64,000 nt of DNA from Mycolicibacterium sp. TUM20985 (GCF_030295745.1 NZ_AP027291.1:3968001-4032000); one strand, 5' to 3'; positions 51,590 to 61,286 are shown, counted from the stretch's first letter. Numbers and translations: made by a program. Notes: generated by a model not told the origin, from the sequence alone.

Positions 51590-53053
51590 TGTCAAGACCT
51601 GTGGATGGGGTTGTTTCAGGCGACCTCCGTTTCGGTTGATTCGGCACCGGGTTCGGTCGGTGTGATGTCGATGGGGCGTTCCAGGAGCTTGCCTTTGTGG
51701 AACACCGCACCGGCACGGAACAGGGCGACCAGATGCGGTGCGTTCACTGCGCGCCACCGGGCCTGTGCCGCGTCGATCAGTTTGTAGGCCATCGCAATTC
51801 CGGCGGCACGGGAACCCGGACCTTTGGTGACCTTGGTCCGCAACCGCACCGTCGCGAACGTCGATTCGATCGGGTTGGTGGTGCGTAGATGAATCCAATG
51901 CTCGGCGGGATACCTATAGAACTCCAACAGCACGTCGGCATCGTCGACGATCTTCGCGACAGCCTTGGGGTACTTGGCGCCGTAGTCGACCTCAAAGGCC
52001 TTGATCGCCAACTGCGCATGGTCGATGTCCTCGGCGTTGTAGATCTCCTTGATCGCCGACAACGCAGCTGGATGCGCTGACTTCGGCAGCGCAGCAAGCA
52101 CATTGCCCTGCTTGTGAAACCAGCACCGCTGCTCGCGGGTGGCTGGGAACACCTCCCGGACCGCCTTCCAGAAGCCCAGTGCACCGTCACCGACGGCCAG
52201 CACCGGGGCGGTCATCCCGCGGCGACGACACGACCGCAGCAGGTCAGCCCACGACTCGGTGGACTCCCGGTACCCGTCAGCCAGCGCGACGAGCTCCTTG
52301 CGGCCATCGGCGCGCACCCCGATCATCACCAGCAAGCAGAGCTTCTCCTGCTCGAGGCGGACCTTGAGGTGGATGCCATCAACCCACACGTAGACGTAAT
52401 CGGTGCCCGAGAGATTCCGCTCCCCGAAGGCCTTCGCCTCGTCCTGCCATTGGGCGGTCAGCCGGGTGATCGTCGTCGCGGAGAGCCCCGCACTCGACCC
52501 CAGGAACTGCTCCAACGCTGGACCGAAGTCACTGGTCGACAACCCGTGCAGGTACAGCAGCGGCAACACCTCGCTCATCTGCGAAGACTTGCGCGCCCAG
52601 GCCGGCAGGATCGCCGAGGAGAACCGTTGCCGCTCACCGGTATCGGCGTCGATGCGCTTGTCGTTGACCCGCGGCGCCTTGACCTCGACCGCACCCGCAG
52701 CGGTCAGCACGTCCCGTTCGTGGTGATACCCATTTCGCACCACCAGTCGCCTGCCGTCGGCGTCGAGCTGGTCGGCGAACTGCTCCACATACGCGGCGAC
52801 TTCGGCCTGCAACGCCGCGGCCAACATCTTCCGGGCCCCGTCGCGGACGATCTCATCGAGCAACGACCGCTGGCGGCCGGCCTCGTTGCCGTTGGCCTCC
52901 TCGCCATCCTGAACTACGGTGAGCATGGGCGTACCTTCCCAACCAGCGCGCCAACGCCGGTCTTGATCAGAGAACCTTGGAATTCAGATCATCCTCGGGA
53001 AGGTGCGCCCACTTTCACGCCGCCCCGCCGAGGGTCATCCACAGGTTTTGATC
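51590..53053 (-). mobile_element. IS256-family insertion sequence
   Basis: About 1.46 kb with terminal inverted repeats reading TCAAgACCTGTGGATG at the left (51592-51607) and the reverse complement at the right (53036-53053). One transposase gene. No clear 8-9 bp target duplication was found, so the ends are approximate. Confidence 0.8.
51616..52926 (-). CDS. IS256-family transposase
   Basis: A 436-residue mutator-type transposase with an N-terminal DNA-binding part and the DDE triad in VWVDGIHLKVR, AVGDGALGFWKA and TTNPIESTFATVR. Intact length and motifs; probably active. Confidence 0.93.
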   Translation of the reverse strand: MLTVVQDGEEANGNEAGRQRSLLDEIVRDGARKMLAAALQAEVAAYVEQFADQLDADGRRLVVRNGYHHERDVLTAAGAVEVKAPRVNDKRIDADTGERQRFSSAILPAWARKSSQMSEVLPLLYLHGLSTSDFGPALEQFLGSSAGLSATTITRLTAQWQDEAKAFGERNLSGTDYVYVWVDGIHLKVRLEQEKLCLLVMIGVRADGRKELVALADGYRESTESWADLLRSCRRRGMTAPVLAVGDGALGFWKAVREVFPATREQRCWFHKQGNVLAALPKSAHPAALSAIKEIYNAEDIDHAQLAIKAFEVDYGAKYPKAVAKIVDDADVLLEFYRYPAEHWIHLRTTNPIESTFATVRLRTKVTKGPGSRAAGIAMAYKLIDAAQARWRAVNAPHLVALFRAGAVFHKGKLLERPIDITPTEPGAESTETEVA

Positions 53054-53213
53054 ATTGCTCCGCTGCACCACGTTGGGGAGCCAAGGGCGTTCGATCTTGT
53101 CTCACGACAACGGCTCGGTCTGTCACGATGCGCTTCATTCGTCAAGCGTTCCGGATCGCCGACGTTGAGTGCCCCACAGATGCCCAAAGGCCATTCTCCG
53201 CGTTTGAGAATAT

Positions 53214-53229
53214 TAGACGGTTTAGTCTA
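53214..53229. promoter_or_regulatory. Inverted repeat upstream of TetR gene
   Basis: TAGAC-N6-GTCTA, ending 11 bp before the ATG at 53241; likely autoregulatory operator in an AT-rich stretch. Confidence 0.5.
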
Positions 53230-53240
53230 CTATTGCATGC

Positions 53241-53882
53241 ATGCCACGGCCGGAACGCCATTCCGTCGACATGATTCTCGATGTCTCACGCGACCTGGTT
53301 CTGCGTGAAGGGGCACGAGGTGTCACCGTCGACCGGATAGTTGCCACTAGTGGTGCGCCGAAAGGGTCGGTGTATCACCGGTTCTCGACTGTCGACAACC
53401 TGTTGGCGACGATGTGGTTGCGCGCTGTGCGCCGATCTCAGGACGGGTTCCTGCAGGAATTGACCGCCAGTGGCGATCCGGTCGAGGCAGCAGTCGCCGC
53501 CGGCCTGGCTATTCACGACTTCGCGTGGCAGGAACCCGCGGATGCTCGGTTACTTGCTGCGTTGCGACGCGAAGACCTTGTCGGTGAGGTGACTGATCCG
53601 GCCCTCGCCGTTGCGCTGCGGGAAGTCAACGATCGATTACGAGCCGCGCTCACCGTACTGGCGCAGCAACTCTACGGACGTGCCACCCGCGACACGGTAG
53701 AGCGGACGACCTGCGCGGCGGTCGATCTGCCGATGGGGGCGATCCGGCGGCATCTCGTGGGTGGCGCAGCCGTGCCGGGCAATGTCCGGTCCCAATTGAC
53801 TGCAGCCATCCGGGCCGCGCTGTACGACCGGAATCATCGCCCCGAGCCAAACGTGAAGGGAAAGGAGCCCCGGGATGTCTAA
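53241..53882 (+). CDS. TetR family transcriptional regulator
   Basis: A 213-residue regulator with HTH (VDRIVATSGAPKGSVYHRF) and a C-terminal domain of TetR type. It overlaps the SnoaL-like gene by 8 bp and is read with it. The operator-like dyad at 53214-53229 suggests autoregulation. Confidence 0.85.
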   Translation: MPRPERHSVDMILDVSRDLVLREGARGVTVDRIVATSGAPKGSVYHRFSTVDNLLATMWLRAVRRSQDGFLQELTASGDPVEAAVAAGLAIHDFAWQEPADARLLAALRREDLVGEVTDPALAVALREVNDRLRAALTVLAQQLYGRATRDTVERTTCAAVDLPMGAIRRHLVGGAAVPGNVRSQLTAAIRAALYDRNHRPEPNVKGKEPRDV

Positions 53883-54324
53883 CGAAATGGAAGTGGTTCG
53901 TCGGCTCTTCGCCGCGGTCGAGCAGCGTGATCTGGAGCGCTTGCTGGCCTGCTATGCCGATGACGTGGAGATCCACGAGGCGGAGGTGTTGCCCTATGGC
54001 GGGATCTGGCGCGGTCACGAAGGCGCGTTGGCTCACGCCGCGGGGTTCCTCAGCTCGTGGGCGGCCCTTCAGGGTCCCGCGGAGATTCGCCTTGATGCGC
54101 GATTCTGGGGCGATGATGCTGGGACGGTGTGCGTCCTGTTCCGGCACCGTGCCACGGATCCCTCACGCGGTGCGCATTTCGACGCTCCCGAGGTGGGCAT
54201 CTACCAAGTCCGTGATGGGCAGGTCGTGCGCTCGCAGATGTTCCACGCCGACACCTGCGCGGTAGTCCGATTCCTCCGCGAAGTCGGGCAGGCTCACCAG
54301 GACGCGCCGGCGGCCCCGTCGTGA
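53875..54324 (+). CDS. SnoaL/NTF2-like protein
   Basis: A 149-residue NTF2-fold protein (FAAVEQRDLERLLACYADDV, EIHEAEVLPYGG, then the strand GIYQVRDGQVVRSQMFH). Such proteins act as ketosteroid-isomerase-like enzymes or bind small molecules. GGAAAGGAG precedes the ATG. The TetR gene overlapping its start likely regulates it. Confidence 0.75.
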   Translation: MSNEMEVVRRLFAAVEQRDLERLLACYADDVEIHEAEVLPYGGIWRGHEGALAHAAGFLSSWAALQGPAEIRLDARFWGDDAGTVCVLFRHRATDPSRGAHFDAPEVGIYQVRDGQVVRSQMFHADTCAVVRFLREVGQAHQDAPAAPS

Positions 54325-54340
54325 TCGGCCGCCGGGAACG

Positions 54341-54571
54341 TTGGGGCCCCATCAGTGGCCTGCTGTTGTGCTCGGCGTCGCCGGCTTGATCCTTCCTCGC
54401 CTGCTCGGGGTCGCCGAAACTCTCACTGGCTTGGCCGCATTGAGTCTAGCCGTTGTCATGCTCGGTGCAATGAGCATGCACGCCAAGCTGGCGATTACCG
54501 AGCACCGCAACGCTCTAGTCAATGTGGTCCTACTGCTGCAGCGAGTCTCCGTGGCTGTCGGTCGGATTTGA
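54341..54571 (+). pseudogene. DoxX-like membrane protein, C-terminal remnant
   Basis: 76 codons with two helices and a C-terminal segment (VVLGVAGLILPRLLGVAETL, LSLAVVMLGAMSMHAKL) similar in layout to DoxX-family C-termini. The N-terminal half is missing; the frame has only a TTG start. Probably a fragment. Confidence 0.4.
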
Positions 54572-54894
54572 TTTATGCGAGGCGCGACGCGCGTTCCGCG
54601 ACAACCGGATTCGGCGCGCCGGTGACGCCGCCATGTTCATTCACCGGCGGGCGGCCAGGGCATAAATCTGGGCATCGAGGATGCCGACTCCCCGTTGTCG
54701 CTCCGCAGCGCGCGTCGTCTCGCTGGCGAGCAAGCTCACCGACGCCACCGCCTCGTCCCGTCGACGTCTGATCCGAAACCGCGCCATGCGGACTGCCGGA
54801 ATGATTCCCGTCGTCAGGCTCCGTCTCGCGTGGCAACGGTCCGCCCTTGACCGCCGCTGACCTCCCCCACACCCATCCACGGAGGGAGAGAACC

Positions 54895-55128
54895 ATGAAA
54901 CTCGTCGAGGGCGGGCCCTCCCCTCGCCGCGCGGACGTCGGCTACCGCGAGATGGTTGCCTTGCTCGAAGGCGCCGCGCGGACGCAGACGACGGCCGGGA
55001 CCACTGGTTCCTGTTCAACTACTTCCCCTCTGACGAAGCGCACGCGTCGACAGTCGCGGCAACAGACCGTCGGCGGGCGAAACGGCTCTGCCGCAACCCA
55101 ACCGGTTCTAGTTCCCCAGCATCCCTAG
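54895..55128 (+). pseudogene. Unrecognised small gene with a probable frameshift
   Basis: A strong ribosome site (GGAGGGAGAG) precedes the ATG at 54895, and the first ~30 codons look coding (MKLVEGGPSPRRADVGYREM). Near 54985 the neighbouring frame takes over a coding-like pattern (DHWFLFNYFPSDEAH), suggesting a single-base frameshift. No family was recognised. Confidence 0.35.
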
Positions 55129-55205
55129 GCATAGGTGCCTTGGTCATCCATGGGACACGTGACATCGCCGCCGGTAAATCGGCGCCGACCTCGCGGGACA
55201 GAACG

Positions 55206-56078
55206 CTAGCGGCTTATCGTGCGCGGGATCGCGATGGCGGCGAGCTTGTCGGGGTTGTTGATGGCGTAGAAGTTGCCGATCTTCCCGTCGATGACATCGA
55301 CGGTGAACATGGCTTCGAGGTGGTCGCCGCGGTAGATGACCACCGCTGGGGCGCTGTTGCATACGATCGTCTCGAACCGCAGGTCCGGCATGCGCTTCTT
55401 TGCCACCCGGAAGAGTGCGATGACGGTGCTCGCTACCCTCTCCGCGCCCACCACCGGCCGGCGGATCCCGGCAGCCTTGCCGCCGCTGTCGGTGGTCCAG
55501 GTGGCGCCCGGTGCGAGCATCGACAGCAGTCCATCGATGTCACCGGTGGCGGCTGCAGTCATGAACTCTTCAGTGATCTGTACAGTTCTGGCGGCGTCGA
55601 CGGGCTCGAACCGCTTGCGACGGGCCTGGACGTGCTTGCGGGCGCGGTGCGCCATCTGGCGCACCGTTGTCACGGATTTGACGACCGCTCCGGCGATTTC
55701 GTCGTAGTCGAAGCCGAACACCTCGCAAAGCACGAACACCGCGCGCTGGTCAGGGGTGAGCGTCTCGAGCAGGATGAGCATGGCCATGGACACCGACTCG
55801 GCTAGGACGACGTCCGCCGACGGGTCCCGCGCGTCGAGCAGCAGCGGCTCGGGCAGCCAAGGGCCGATGTAGTCTTCGCGACGGCGGGCGCTGGCCCGCA
55901 ACGCGTTGAGCGCTTGTCGGGTCACCAGTTGCGCCAGGTATGACTTGGTGTCGCGCACGGTCGCGAGTTTCACGTCGGCCCACCGTAGATAGCTGTCCTG
56001 CAGCACGTCGGATTCCGTTGCCGAGCCGAGGATTTCGTAGGTGATCGTGAACAGCAGCGGCCGCAGACCGCTCGGCAT
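55206..56078 (-). CDS. sigJ: ECF41 sigma factor with SnoaL-like C-terminal domain (SigJ-like)
   Basis: A 290-residue ECF41-group sigma factor: sigma-2 (LRPLLFTITYEILGSATES, DVLQDSYLRW), sigma-4 (TLTPDQRAVFVLCEVFGFDY) and a C-terminal SnoaL-like domain (~175-285) that modulates activity without an anti-sigma factor. The expected GTG start at 56097 (GTGA overlap with the upstream gene) lies in a different frame from the rest; an ATG at 56078 may rescue it. A short deletion near 56077 appears to have shifted the start. Confidence 0.8.
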   Translation of the reverse strand: MPSGLRPLLFTITYEILGSATESDVLQDSYLRWADVKLATVRDTKSYLAQLVTRQALNALRASARRREDYIGPWLPEPLLLDARDPSADVVLAESVSMAMLILLETLTPDQRAVFVLCEVFGFDYDEIAGAVVKSVTTVRQMAHRARKHVQARRKRFEPVDAARTVQITEEFMTAAATGDIDGLLSMLAPGATWTTDSGGKAAGIRRPVVGAERVASTVIALFRVAKKRMPDLRFETIVCNSAPAVVIYRGDHLEAMFTVDVIDGKIGNFYAINNPDKLAAIAIPRTISR

Positions 56079-56093
56079 GCTCGTCGGCGGTAC

Positions 56094-56639
56094 TCACGGC
56101 CTCGTGAACAGGTCTTGTTCGAACGGCGGCTGCGTGGGACGCTTGCCGCCTTTGAGCCAGAACGTGGAGCCGGGCTTGCGGGCTTCCCGGCGGATGTCCC
56201 GCACCGTGCCCTTGGTGCCCGCCTGCTTGATCGACGCGCCCACACGGCCGCCGACGTAGAAGTTCACCGGCGTGTCGTCCTTGCGAGTGAAGTGAGCTAC
56301 GGCGGCTCGCCGGCCTAGGCTGACGCACGACCCCACGAACGCCAGGTCCAGCGGGGCGGGCTGGGTGCAAGTGATACGGCTCAGCACGGTGTCGGCGGCG
56401 TGGGCGCCCATGGGTAGAGCGGTATAGCAGCTCATTCGCCGTGGCCGGCCCGACGGCGAGGCGGAGTCACCGGCCGCGACGATGCGGTCGTCGTCGACGC
56501 TGGTCAGCGTCTCGTCGGTGAGCAGCCTGCCCAAGGCGTCGGTGTGTAGACCGCTGCGGACGGCCAGTTCCGGCACGCCGAATCCGGCGGTCCAGATGGT
56601 GATCGTGCTGGGCCGAACCGCACCGTCGGCAAAGACCAA
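56094..56639 (-). pseudogene. NAD(P)/FAD-dependent oxidoreductase, C-terminal segment
   Basis: C-terminal ~180 codons of an NDH-2-like flavoprotein (TITIWTAGFGVPELAVRSGL, DDDRIVAAGDSASPSG, TPVNFYVGGRVGASIKQ). Its upstream part does not continue in this strand: the adjoining ~345 bp hold the central segment in reverse orientation. Ends in GTGA overlap with the original sigJ start, the ECF41-oxidoreductase arrangement known for these sigma factors. Confidence 0.75.
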
Positions 56640-56979
56640 CTACGTCATCTACGCCATCGGCAGCACCGGAATGACGCCTGCAGCGGTGCCCGGTGCGGGC
56701 GAGTTCGCCTATTCGGTAGCCGAACTGGAGCAGGCGCAGCGACTGCGCGTGGCTGTCGACGAGATGGATCCCGACGCTCCCGTCACCGTTGTCTGGGCTG
56801 GACTCACCGGCATCGAGACGGCCTCCGAATTGGCCGAGCAAGGCCGCGTCGTCACGCTGGTCTGCGGCGGACAACTGGCTCCTGCGTTCTCGACACCGGC
56901 CCGGCGGTCGGTGGCCAAGTGGCTCGCCAAGAACGGCGTCGTCGTGTTGGAGGCCGACGTGGTCCCAGGTTTAGCCTAG
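56635..56979 (+). pseudogene. Same oxidoreductase, central segment in inverted orientation
   Basis: On the plus strand this encodes the central part of the oxidoreductase (YVIYAIGSTGMTPAAVPGAG, VVWAGLTGIETASELAEQGR, VAKWLAKNGVVVLEAD). It fits between the two minus-strand pieces only if turned round. The second dinucleotide-binding motif has Trp in place of its first Gly (VWAGLTG), another sign of decay. Confidence 0.75.
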
Positions 56980-56983
56980 GGTT

Positions 56984-57211
56984 AGCCCAGGCGCAGTTCG
57001 TAGTCCAGCTGGCGGCCCGTGGCCAGCTCAACGGTCCGCGCGGTCGTGGCGATGCGGGTGGCGCTGTCCACCACCAGTCGGACGCCCTCACCGAGGAGCG
57101 TGCCGTAGTCCGCGGTGGCCTCGCCGGTGCCGGCCGCAAACTGGTGCAGCCGGAGTCGTTCGACGAACTTCGGGCGCGGGTTGACCAGAGCGATGTCAAC
57201 GTCGGCGCTTA
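56984..57211 (-). pseudogene. Same oxidoreductase, N-terminal segment, 5'-truncated
   Basis: 75 codons of the N-terminal domain (DVDIALVNPRPKFVERLRLH, TARTVELATGRQLDYELRLG) ending in a stop where the inversion begins. Upstream, the gene is cut at ~57211 by an IS630-type remnant, so the first FAD-binding motif is absent. Confidence 0.7.
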
Positions 57212-57363
57212 GTGGTCTGGTTCGTTAGTTCGTCGGGGGTCATGCGGCTTGGGTCGCCCGTTGGTGCTGGTCGAGTCGTTCGAGGTGCCGATTGAGATCG
57301 GCTGTGGTGTATTTCCATTTGAACGGAAGGGCAGTCGCGTTGTACCGGTATTCGAAGGCAAGC
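57212..57363 (-). pseudogene. IS630-type transposase remnant (C-terminal end)
   Basis: About 43 codons of an IS630-family C-terminus (FEYRYNATALPFKWKYTTAD, LNRHLERLDQHQ) with a stop at 57240, followed by an inverted-repeat-like end (AGTGGTCTGGTTCGTTAG) next to a TA. The rest is missing because IS3 starts at 57364. Different from the two intact IS630 copies. Confidence 0.6.
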
Positions 57364-57367
57364 TGAA

Positions 57368-57908
57368 TCACCCGAGGTTTCGTGCCGCCTCCATGGTGGG
57401 CTGTTCCTCGGGGTTGAGGGCAGCGTAGTAGATGGTTTCGAACTCATTGGGTGGGACCAGCCCGATGCTCGAGTGGAGCCTGCTGTTGTTGTACCAGTCG
57501 ACCCAGGCCGCGGTGGCGAACTCGACGTCGGCGATGGTCTTGTAGGGCCCGGCGTGGAAGATCGTGGTGCGGATGCACTCGGTCTTGTAGAGGCCATTTG
57601 CTGATTCGATCAACGCGTTATCGTAGGCATCACCGACCGATCCGATAGATGCTGCGACGTGTTCCAGCGACAGCCGCTCGGTCAGCAGAATGGACGTATA
57701 TTGCGAACCGGCGTCCGAATGATGAATCAGTTCACCAGCTTTCACTGGATGACCGTCGTGGGCGCGTTGCCATAGCGCCATCCGTAACGGGGTGGTGACC
57801 AGGCTGACGTCCTTGCTCGTCGAGGCATGCCAGGCCACGATCCGGCGGGAGAACACGTCGGCGATGAACACCACGTACACCCACCCCGCCCACGTTCGGA
57901 CGTACGTG
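57368..57908 (-). pseudogene. IS3 orfB transposase, C-terminal part
   Basis: Encodes the IS3 integrase core after the first catalytic Asp (YVRTWAGWVYVVFIADVFSR, IHHSDAGSQYTS, ESANGLYKTE). Together with 61305-61724 it would make one normal orfB of about 310 residues. Confidence 0.85.
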
Positions 57909-57943
57909 AAGTCTTATGCCGACCCGTGGAATATGCCGACAGT
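57909..57943. repeat. RIT left terminal inverted repeat
   Basis: 35 bp identical to the reverse complement of 61252-61286; contains TTATGCCGAC (57914-57923) and ATATGCCGAC (57931-57940), 17 bp apart, probable recombinase-binding sites. A third copy in opposite orientation lies inside at 57987-57995. Confidence 0.9.
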
Positions 57944-58048
57944 CGTTGCGATGGTGCAGCCCAACGGTGGTGCTGAGGTACAAAAGGTCGGCATAGTCGC
58001 ATAGTCGTGGTCACGCTTCAGGCACTGAATTGTCTGGAGGTGAGGTCC

Positions 58049-59284
58049 GTGACGAAGAGATCGCCGACGGCCCGGTCGTATCCGGTTCGAGTCCCGCGGG
58101 TTCCGGTGGGCCCTTTGGCGCCGATGGTGCTGGGCGAGTGTTCGGGATGGTTGGCCGGGCTGGGCTATTCGCCGGGTTCGGCGGCCGCGGTCGTGAATGT
58201 GTTGGAACGACTGAGCTGGTGGATGCAGCTGGTGGGCGTCGAGGTCGACGACATCGATGAGGATCTGCTGGCCCGGTTCCTCGAAGTGGAGGGATCCCGA
58301 GATCTTCCGTGCGCCACAGTGAAGCGTTGGATCGGCACCATACGCAGGTTCTTGATGGCCGCCGGCTATCTGAATTCGGCTGGGGTCCAAAGATTCACTC
58401 ACGCCGGTGAAGTCCGCGGTGGTGGACTGGTGTTCGTGGATGCGGCAGCAGCGCGGACTGACTGAGAAGACCATCGCGGCCCGTTGTCACTACGCGGCCG
58501 GCCTTCTGGAGGTGTTGACGGCGGCTGACGGTTCGGTACAGTGGCGGCGCCTGGACGCGTCGATCATCAACGCCTACGTCGCTGAGCGTGGACGCCCCTA
58601 CGGTGTTGCTGCACGTGCTCACATCGTCGGATCTGTCCGCTGCCTGCTGCGGTGGGCGTTGAGCACCGGCCGCCTCGATCGGGACCTGACCGCCGGGATC
58701 CTCAAGGCTGCCGGGACGCGGCGATCGTTGCCGCGGGGCGTGGACACCGATCAGGTCGCGGCCTTGCTGAGTGTGTGCAATCAGGCCACCGCGCTCGGCG
58801 CGCGGGACCGGGCACTCGTCACGATCCTGGTGCGCCTTGGCCTACGTGCTGGCGAGGCCGCCCAACTGAGGATCGACGACATCGACTGGGCAAGTGGACG
58901 TCTCAGGGTCACCGGCAAGGGTCGCGAGCACCTGTTGCCGCTCCCGGTCGATGTGGGTCAGGCATTGGAGACGTGGTTACGGCTGCGGCCGCCCGCTCTG
59001 GACCGGGCCGTGTTCGTGCGGCTGCGGGCACCCCGACAGATGATGACGACCTCGGGCATCTCGGGGGTCATCGCCCGGTTATCGGATCTGGCGGGGATCG
59101 ACCGGATCTACGCGCACCGGCTGCGGCACACCGCCGCGATGGACGTGTTGGCCGCAGGTGGCTCCTTGACCGAAGCCAAGGAGCTCCCGGGCACGCCTAC
59201 ACGGTCACCACGATGGGCTACGCGAAAGTCGACCTCGCATCGTTGCGCGAGTTGGTCGTCCCGTTCGGGCAGGTGCCGCGATGA
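58049..59284 (+). pseudogene. RIT recombinase A (tyrosine recombinase), two frameshifts
   Basis: Begins with GTG at 58049 (VTKRSPTARSYPVRV) and reads a recombinase N-terminal domain up to ~58400, where it changes frame into VVDWCSWMRQQRGLTEKTI; the catalytic domain follows (RLGLRAGEAAQL, HRLRHTAAMDVLAAGG). Near 59185 a second one-base loss (KELPG instead of KELLGHA) shifts the tyrosine-bearing end (TVTTMGYAKVDL) into another frame. Its stop overlaps gene B (ATGA). Confidence 0.75.
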
Positions 59285-60213
59285 GGACACTGCGCGAACG
59301 ACTCGATGAGTACTTGCAGCTGCGCCGGTCTCTGGGGTTTCAGCTCAACGACCTCGAACGCCAAGTCGGCTTGTTCTGCACCTGGCTCGAAGCTCAAGGC
59401 CAGACAACGACGTTCACCATCGATGATGCCGTGACGTGGGCCCGGCTCAACCCCGACGCGCACCCCTCATGGTGGGCGACCCGCCTGTCGTTGGTGCGCC
59501 GCTTCGCCGCCTACCTCCACGCCGACGATGTCGATGTCCCCGTCATCCCCAACGGCTTGCTTGCGGCCCGCAAACCCCGAGCCGTTCCCTTCATCTACAG
59601 CCAACAAGACATCGATGCGTTGCTTGCCACCTGCGACACCGAGTTCGCCGACGAACGGATCGCCGCGACCCTGCGCACCGTCATCGGTCTGCTTGCCGCT
59701 ACCGGCCTGCGGATCGGCGAAGCACTGAACCTGCGAGTACCCGACATCGACCAGCACAACGACCTGCTGACGATCAAGGCCGCGAAGTCTGACGAGCGGC
59801 GCGTCCCAGTGCACCCCTCGACGACGGCCGCCCTCAGGCAGTACATCGCTCTGCCTGCCCGAATGGCCACCCGCCCCGACCCCCACGGCCCGGTCTTCGT
59901 GACCTGCAAGGGAACCGGATACGTCTACGTGTCATTTCAGTCCCTGTTCAAACGAGTCCGGGAGGCTGCCGGGCTCATCCCACGGAGCAGGGCACGCCCC
60001 CGTCTGCACGACCTGAGACACACCTTCGCCACCGCGCACATGACCGTGGCCTATGCCCACGGCGGTGACCCCGACCGGGTGCTCTCGCTGCTGGCCACCT
60101 GGCTGGGGCACTCCGACGCCGCCCACACCTACTGGTACCTGACCGCGACCGGGGAACTCATGGCCCTGGCCGCAAGCAAACTCGAACCCATCTCCGAAAG
60201 TGAAATACAGTGA
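59281..60213 (+). CDS. RIT recombinase B (tyrosine recombinase)
   Basis: A 310-residue intact recombinase: Arg in TGLRIGEAL, HDLRHTFA, GHSDAAHTYWY with the tyrosine. Overlaps both neighbours by 4 bp. RIT elements keep three such genes in fixed order; the role of each is not well known. Confidence 0.9.
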   Translation: MRTLRERLDEYLQLRRSLGFQLNDLERQVGLFCTWLEAQGQTTTFTIDDAVTWARLNPDAHPSWWATRLSLVRRFAAYLHADDVDVPVIPNGLLAARKPRAVPFIYSQQDIDALLATCDTEFADERIAATLRTVIGLLAATGLRIGEALNLRVPDIDQHNDLLTIKAAKSDERRVPVHPSTTAALRQYIALPARMATRPDPHGPVFVTCKGTGYVYVSFQSLFKRVREAAGLIPRSRARPRLHDLRHTFATAHMTVAYAHGGDPDRVLSLLATWLGHSDAAHTYWYLTATGELMALAASKLEPISESEIQ

Positions 60214-61199
60214 ACGCCTTGGCTATTAGTTTGCAGACCTACTTCACGACCTTCGCCCACACCCAGCGCGACCTGTCGATCAACACCATCGCTTCCTACC
60301 GCGACACCTGGCGGATGCTCCTGAAGTACCTGACCGCGACACTCGGGATTCCCGCCGACGCACTCGACTTCGACGCCGTCACCGCCACGCACGTCACCGG
60401 GTTTCTCGACCACCTCGAACACGAACGTGGCAACAGCAGCAGAACCCGCAACGCCCGACTCACCGCGATCCGCTCCGTGCTCGGCCGGGCTCTGCCCGAC
60501 CATCCCGAGCACGCCGCCACCATCACCCAGGTCCTTGCGATCCCACCCAAACGCACAATCAGGCCCGTCATCGAGTTCCTGACCCCCGCAGAGGTCGACG
60601 CACTACTGGCCGCACCAGACCCCACCACCTGGACCGGGCGACGCGACCACGCCCTGCTGGCCATGACCGCGCAAACCGGTCTGCGGATCAGCGAGATCTG
60701 CTCACTGACCCACGACGACATCCACCTCGGCACCGGCCCTCACATCGCCTGCACCGGCAAAGGACGTCGCCAACGGATCACCCCGCTGACCAGAGCCACC
60801 GCCAGCACCATGACGACCTATCTCGCCGAACGGATGACCCGGCCAGGCTCCGCGCTGTTCTGCGGCCCCCACGGACAACCCTTGTCCCGCGACGCACTCG
60901 AACATCGCCTCGCCACGCACATCGCGACCGCGACGACCACCTGTCTCAGCCTCACCGCCAAGCACGTCACGATGCACACCCTGCGCCACACCGCGGCGAT
61001 GAACCTTCTCGCCGCTGGAGTCGACGTCTCCGTAATCGCCTTATGGCTCGGGCACAGCGACACCCACAGCACCGACGCCTACCTCCACGCCGACATGGCC
61101 ATCAAACAAGCCGCCATCGACCGGACCAGGCCACCCAACGTCAAGCCCGGGATCTACCGCCCCGCGCCCAACATCCTGGCCTGGCTGACATCCCTGTGA
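60210..61199 (+). CDS. RIT recombinase C (tyrosine recombinase)
   Basis: A 329-residue intact recombinase with core-binding domain (NTIASYRDTWRMLLKYLTAT), Arg in TGLRISEICSL, HTLRHTAAMNLL, GHSDTHSTDAYLHAD. GTG at 60210 overlaps recombinase B. The stop is followed at once by ATATGCCGAC (61200-61209), one of the end repeats. Confidence 0.9.
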   Translation: MNALAISLQTYFTTFAHTQRDLSINTIASYRDTWRMLLKYLTATLGIPADALDFDAVTATHVTGFLDHLEHERGNSSRTRNARLTAIRSVLGRALPDHPEHAATITQVLAIPPKRTIRPVIEFLTPAEVDALLAAPDPTTWTGRRDHALLAMTAQTGLRISEICSLTHDDIHLGTGPHIACTGKGRRQRITPLTRATASTMTTYLAERMTRPGSALFCGPHGQPLSRDALEHRLATHIATATTTCLSLTAKHVTMHTLRHTAAMNLLAAGVDVSVIALWLGHSDTHSTDAYLHADMAIKQAAIDRTRPPNVKPGIYRPAPNILAWLTSL

Positions 61200-61251
61200 A
61201 TATGCCGACCCCTCAGCCCCGAAAGCCGCGCAGGAGAGCGCCATCGCAAGC

Positions 61252-61286
61252 ACTGTCGGCATATTCCACGGGTCGGCATAAGACTT
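61252..61286. repeat. RIT right terminal inverted repeat
   Basis: Reverse complement of 57909-57943 with no mismatch over 35 bp; contains GTCGGCATAT (61255-61264) and GTCGGCATAA (61272-61281). Followed by the palindrome at 61282-61313. Confidence 0.9.

Noticed and set aside
51590..53053. Target-site duplication for IS256
   Set aside because: No 8-9 bp direct repeat could be found next to the inverted repeats, so the ends were left approximate.
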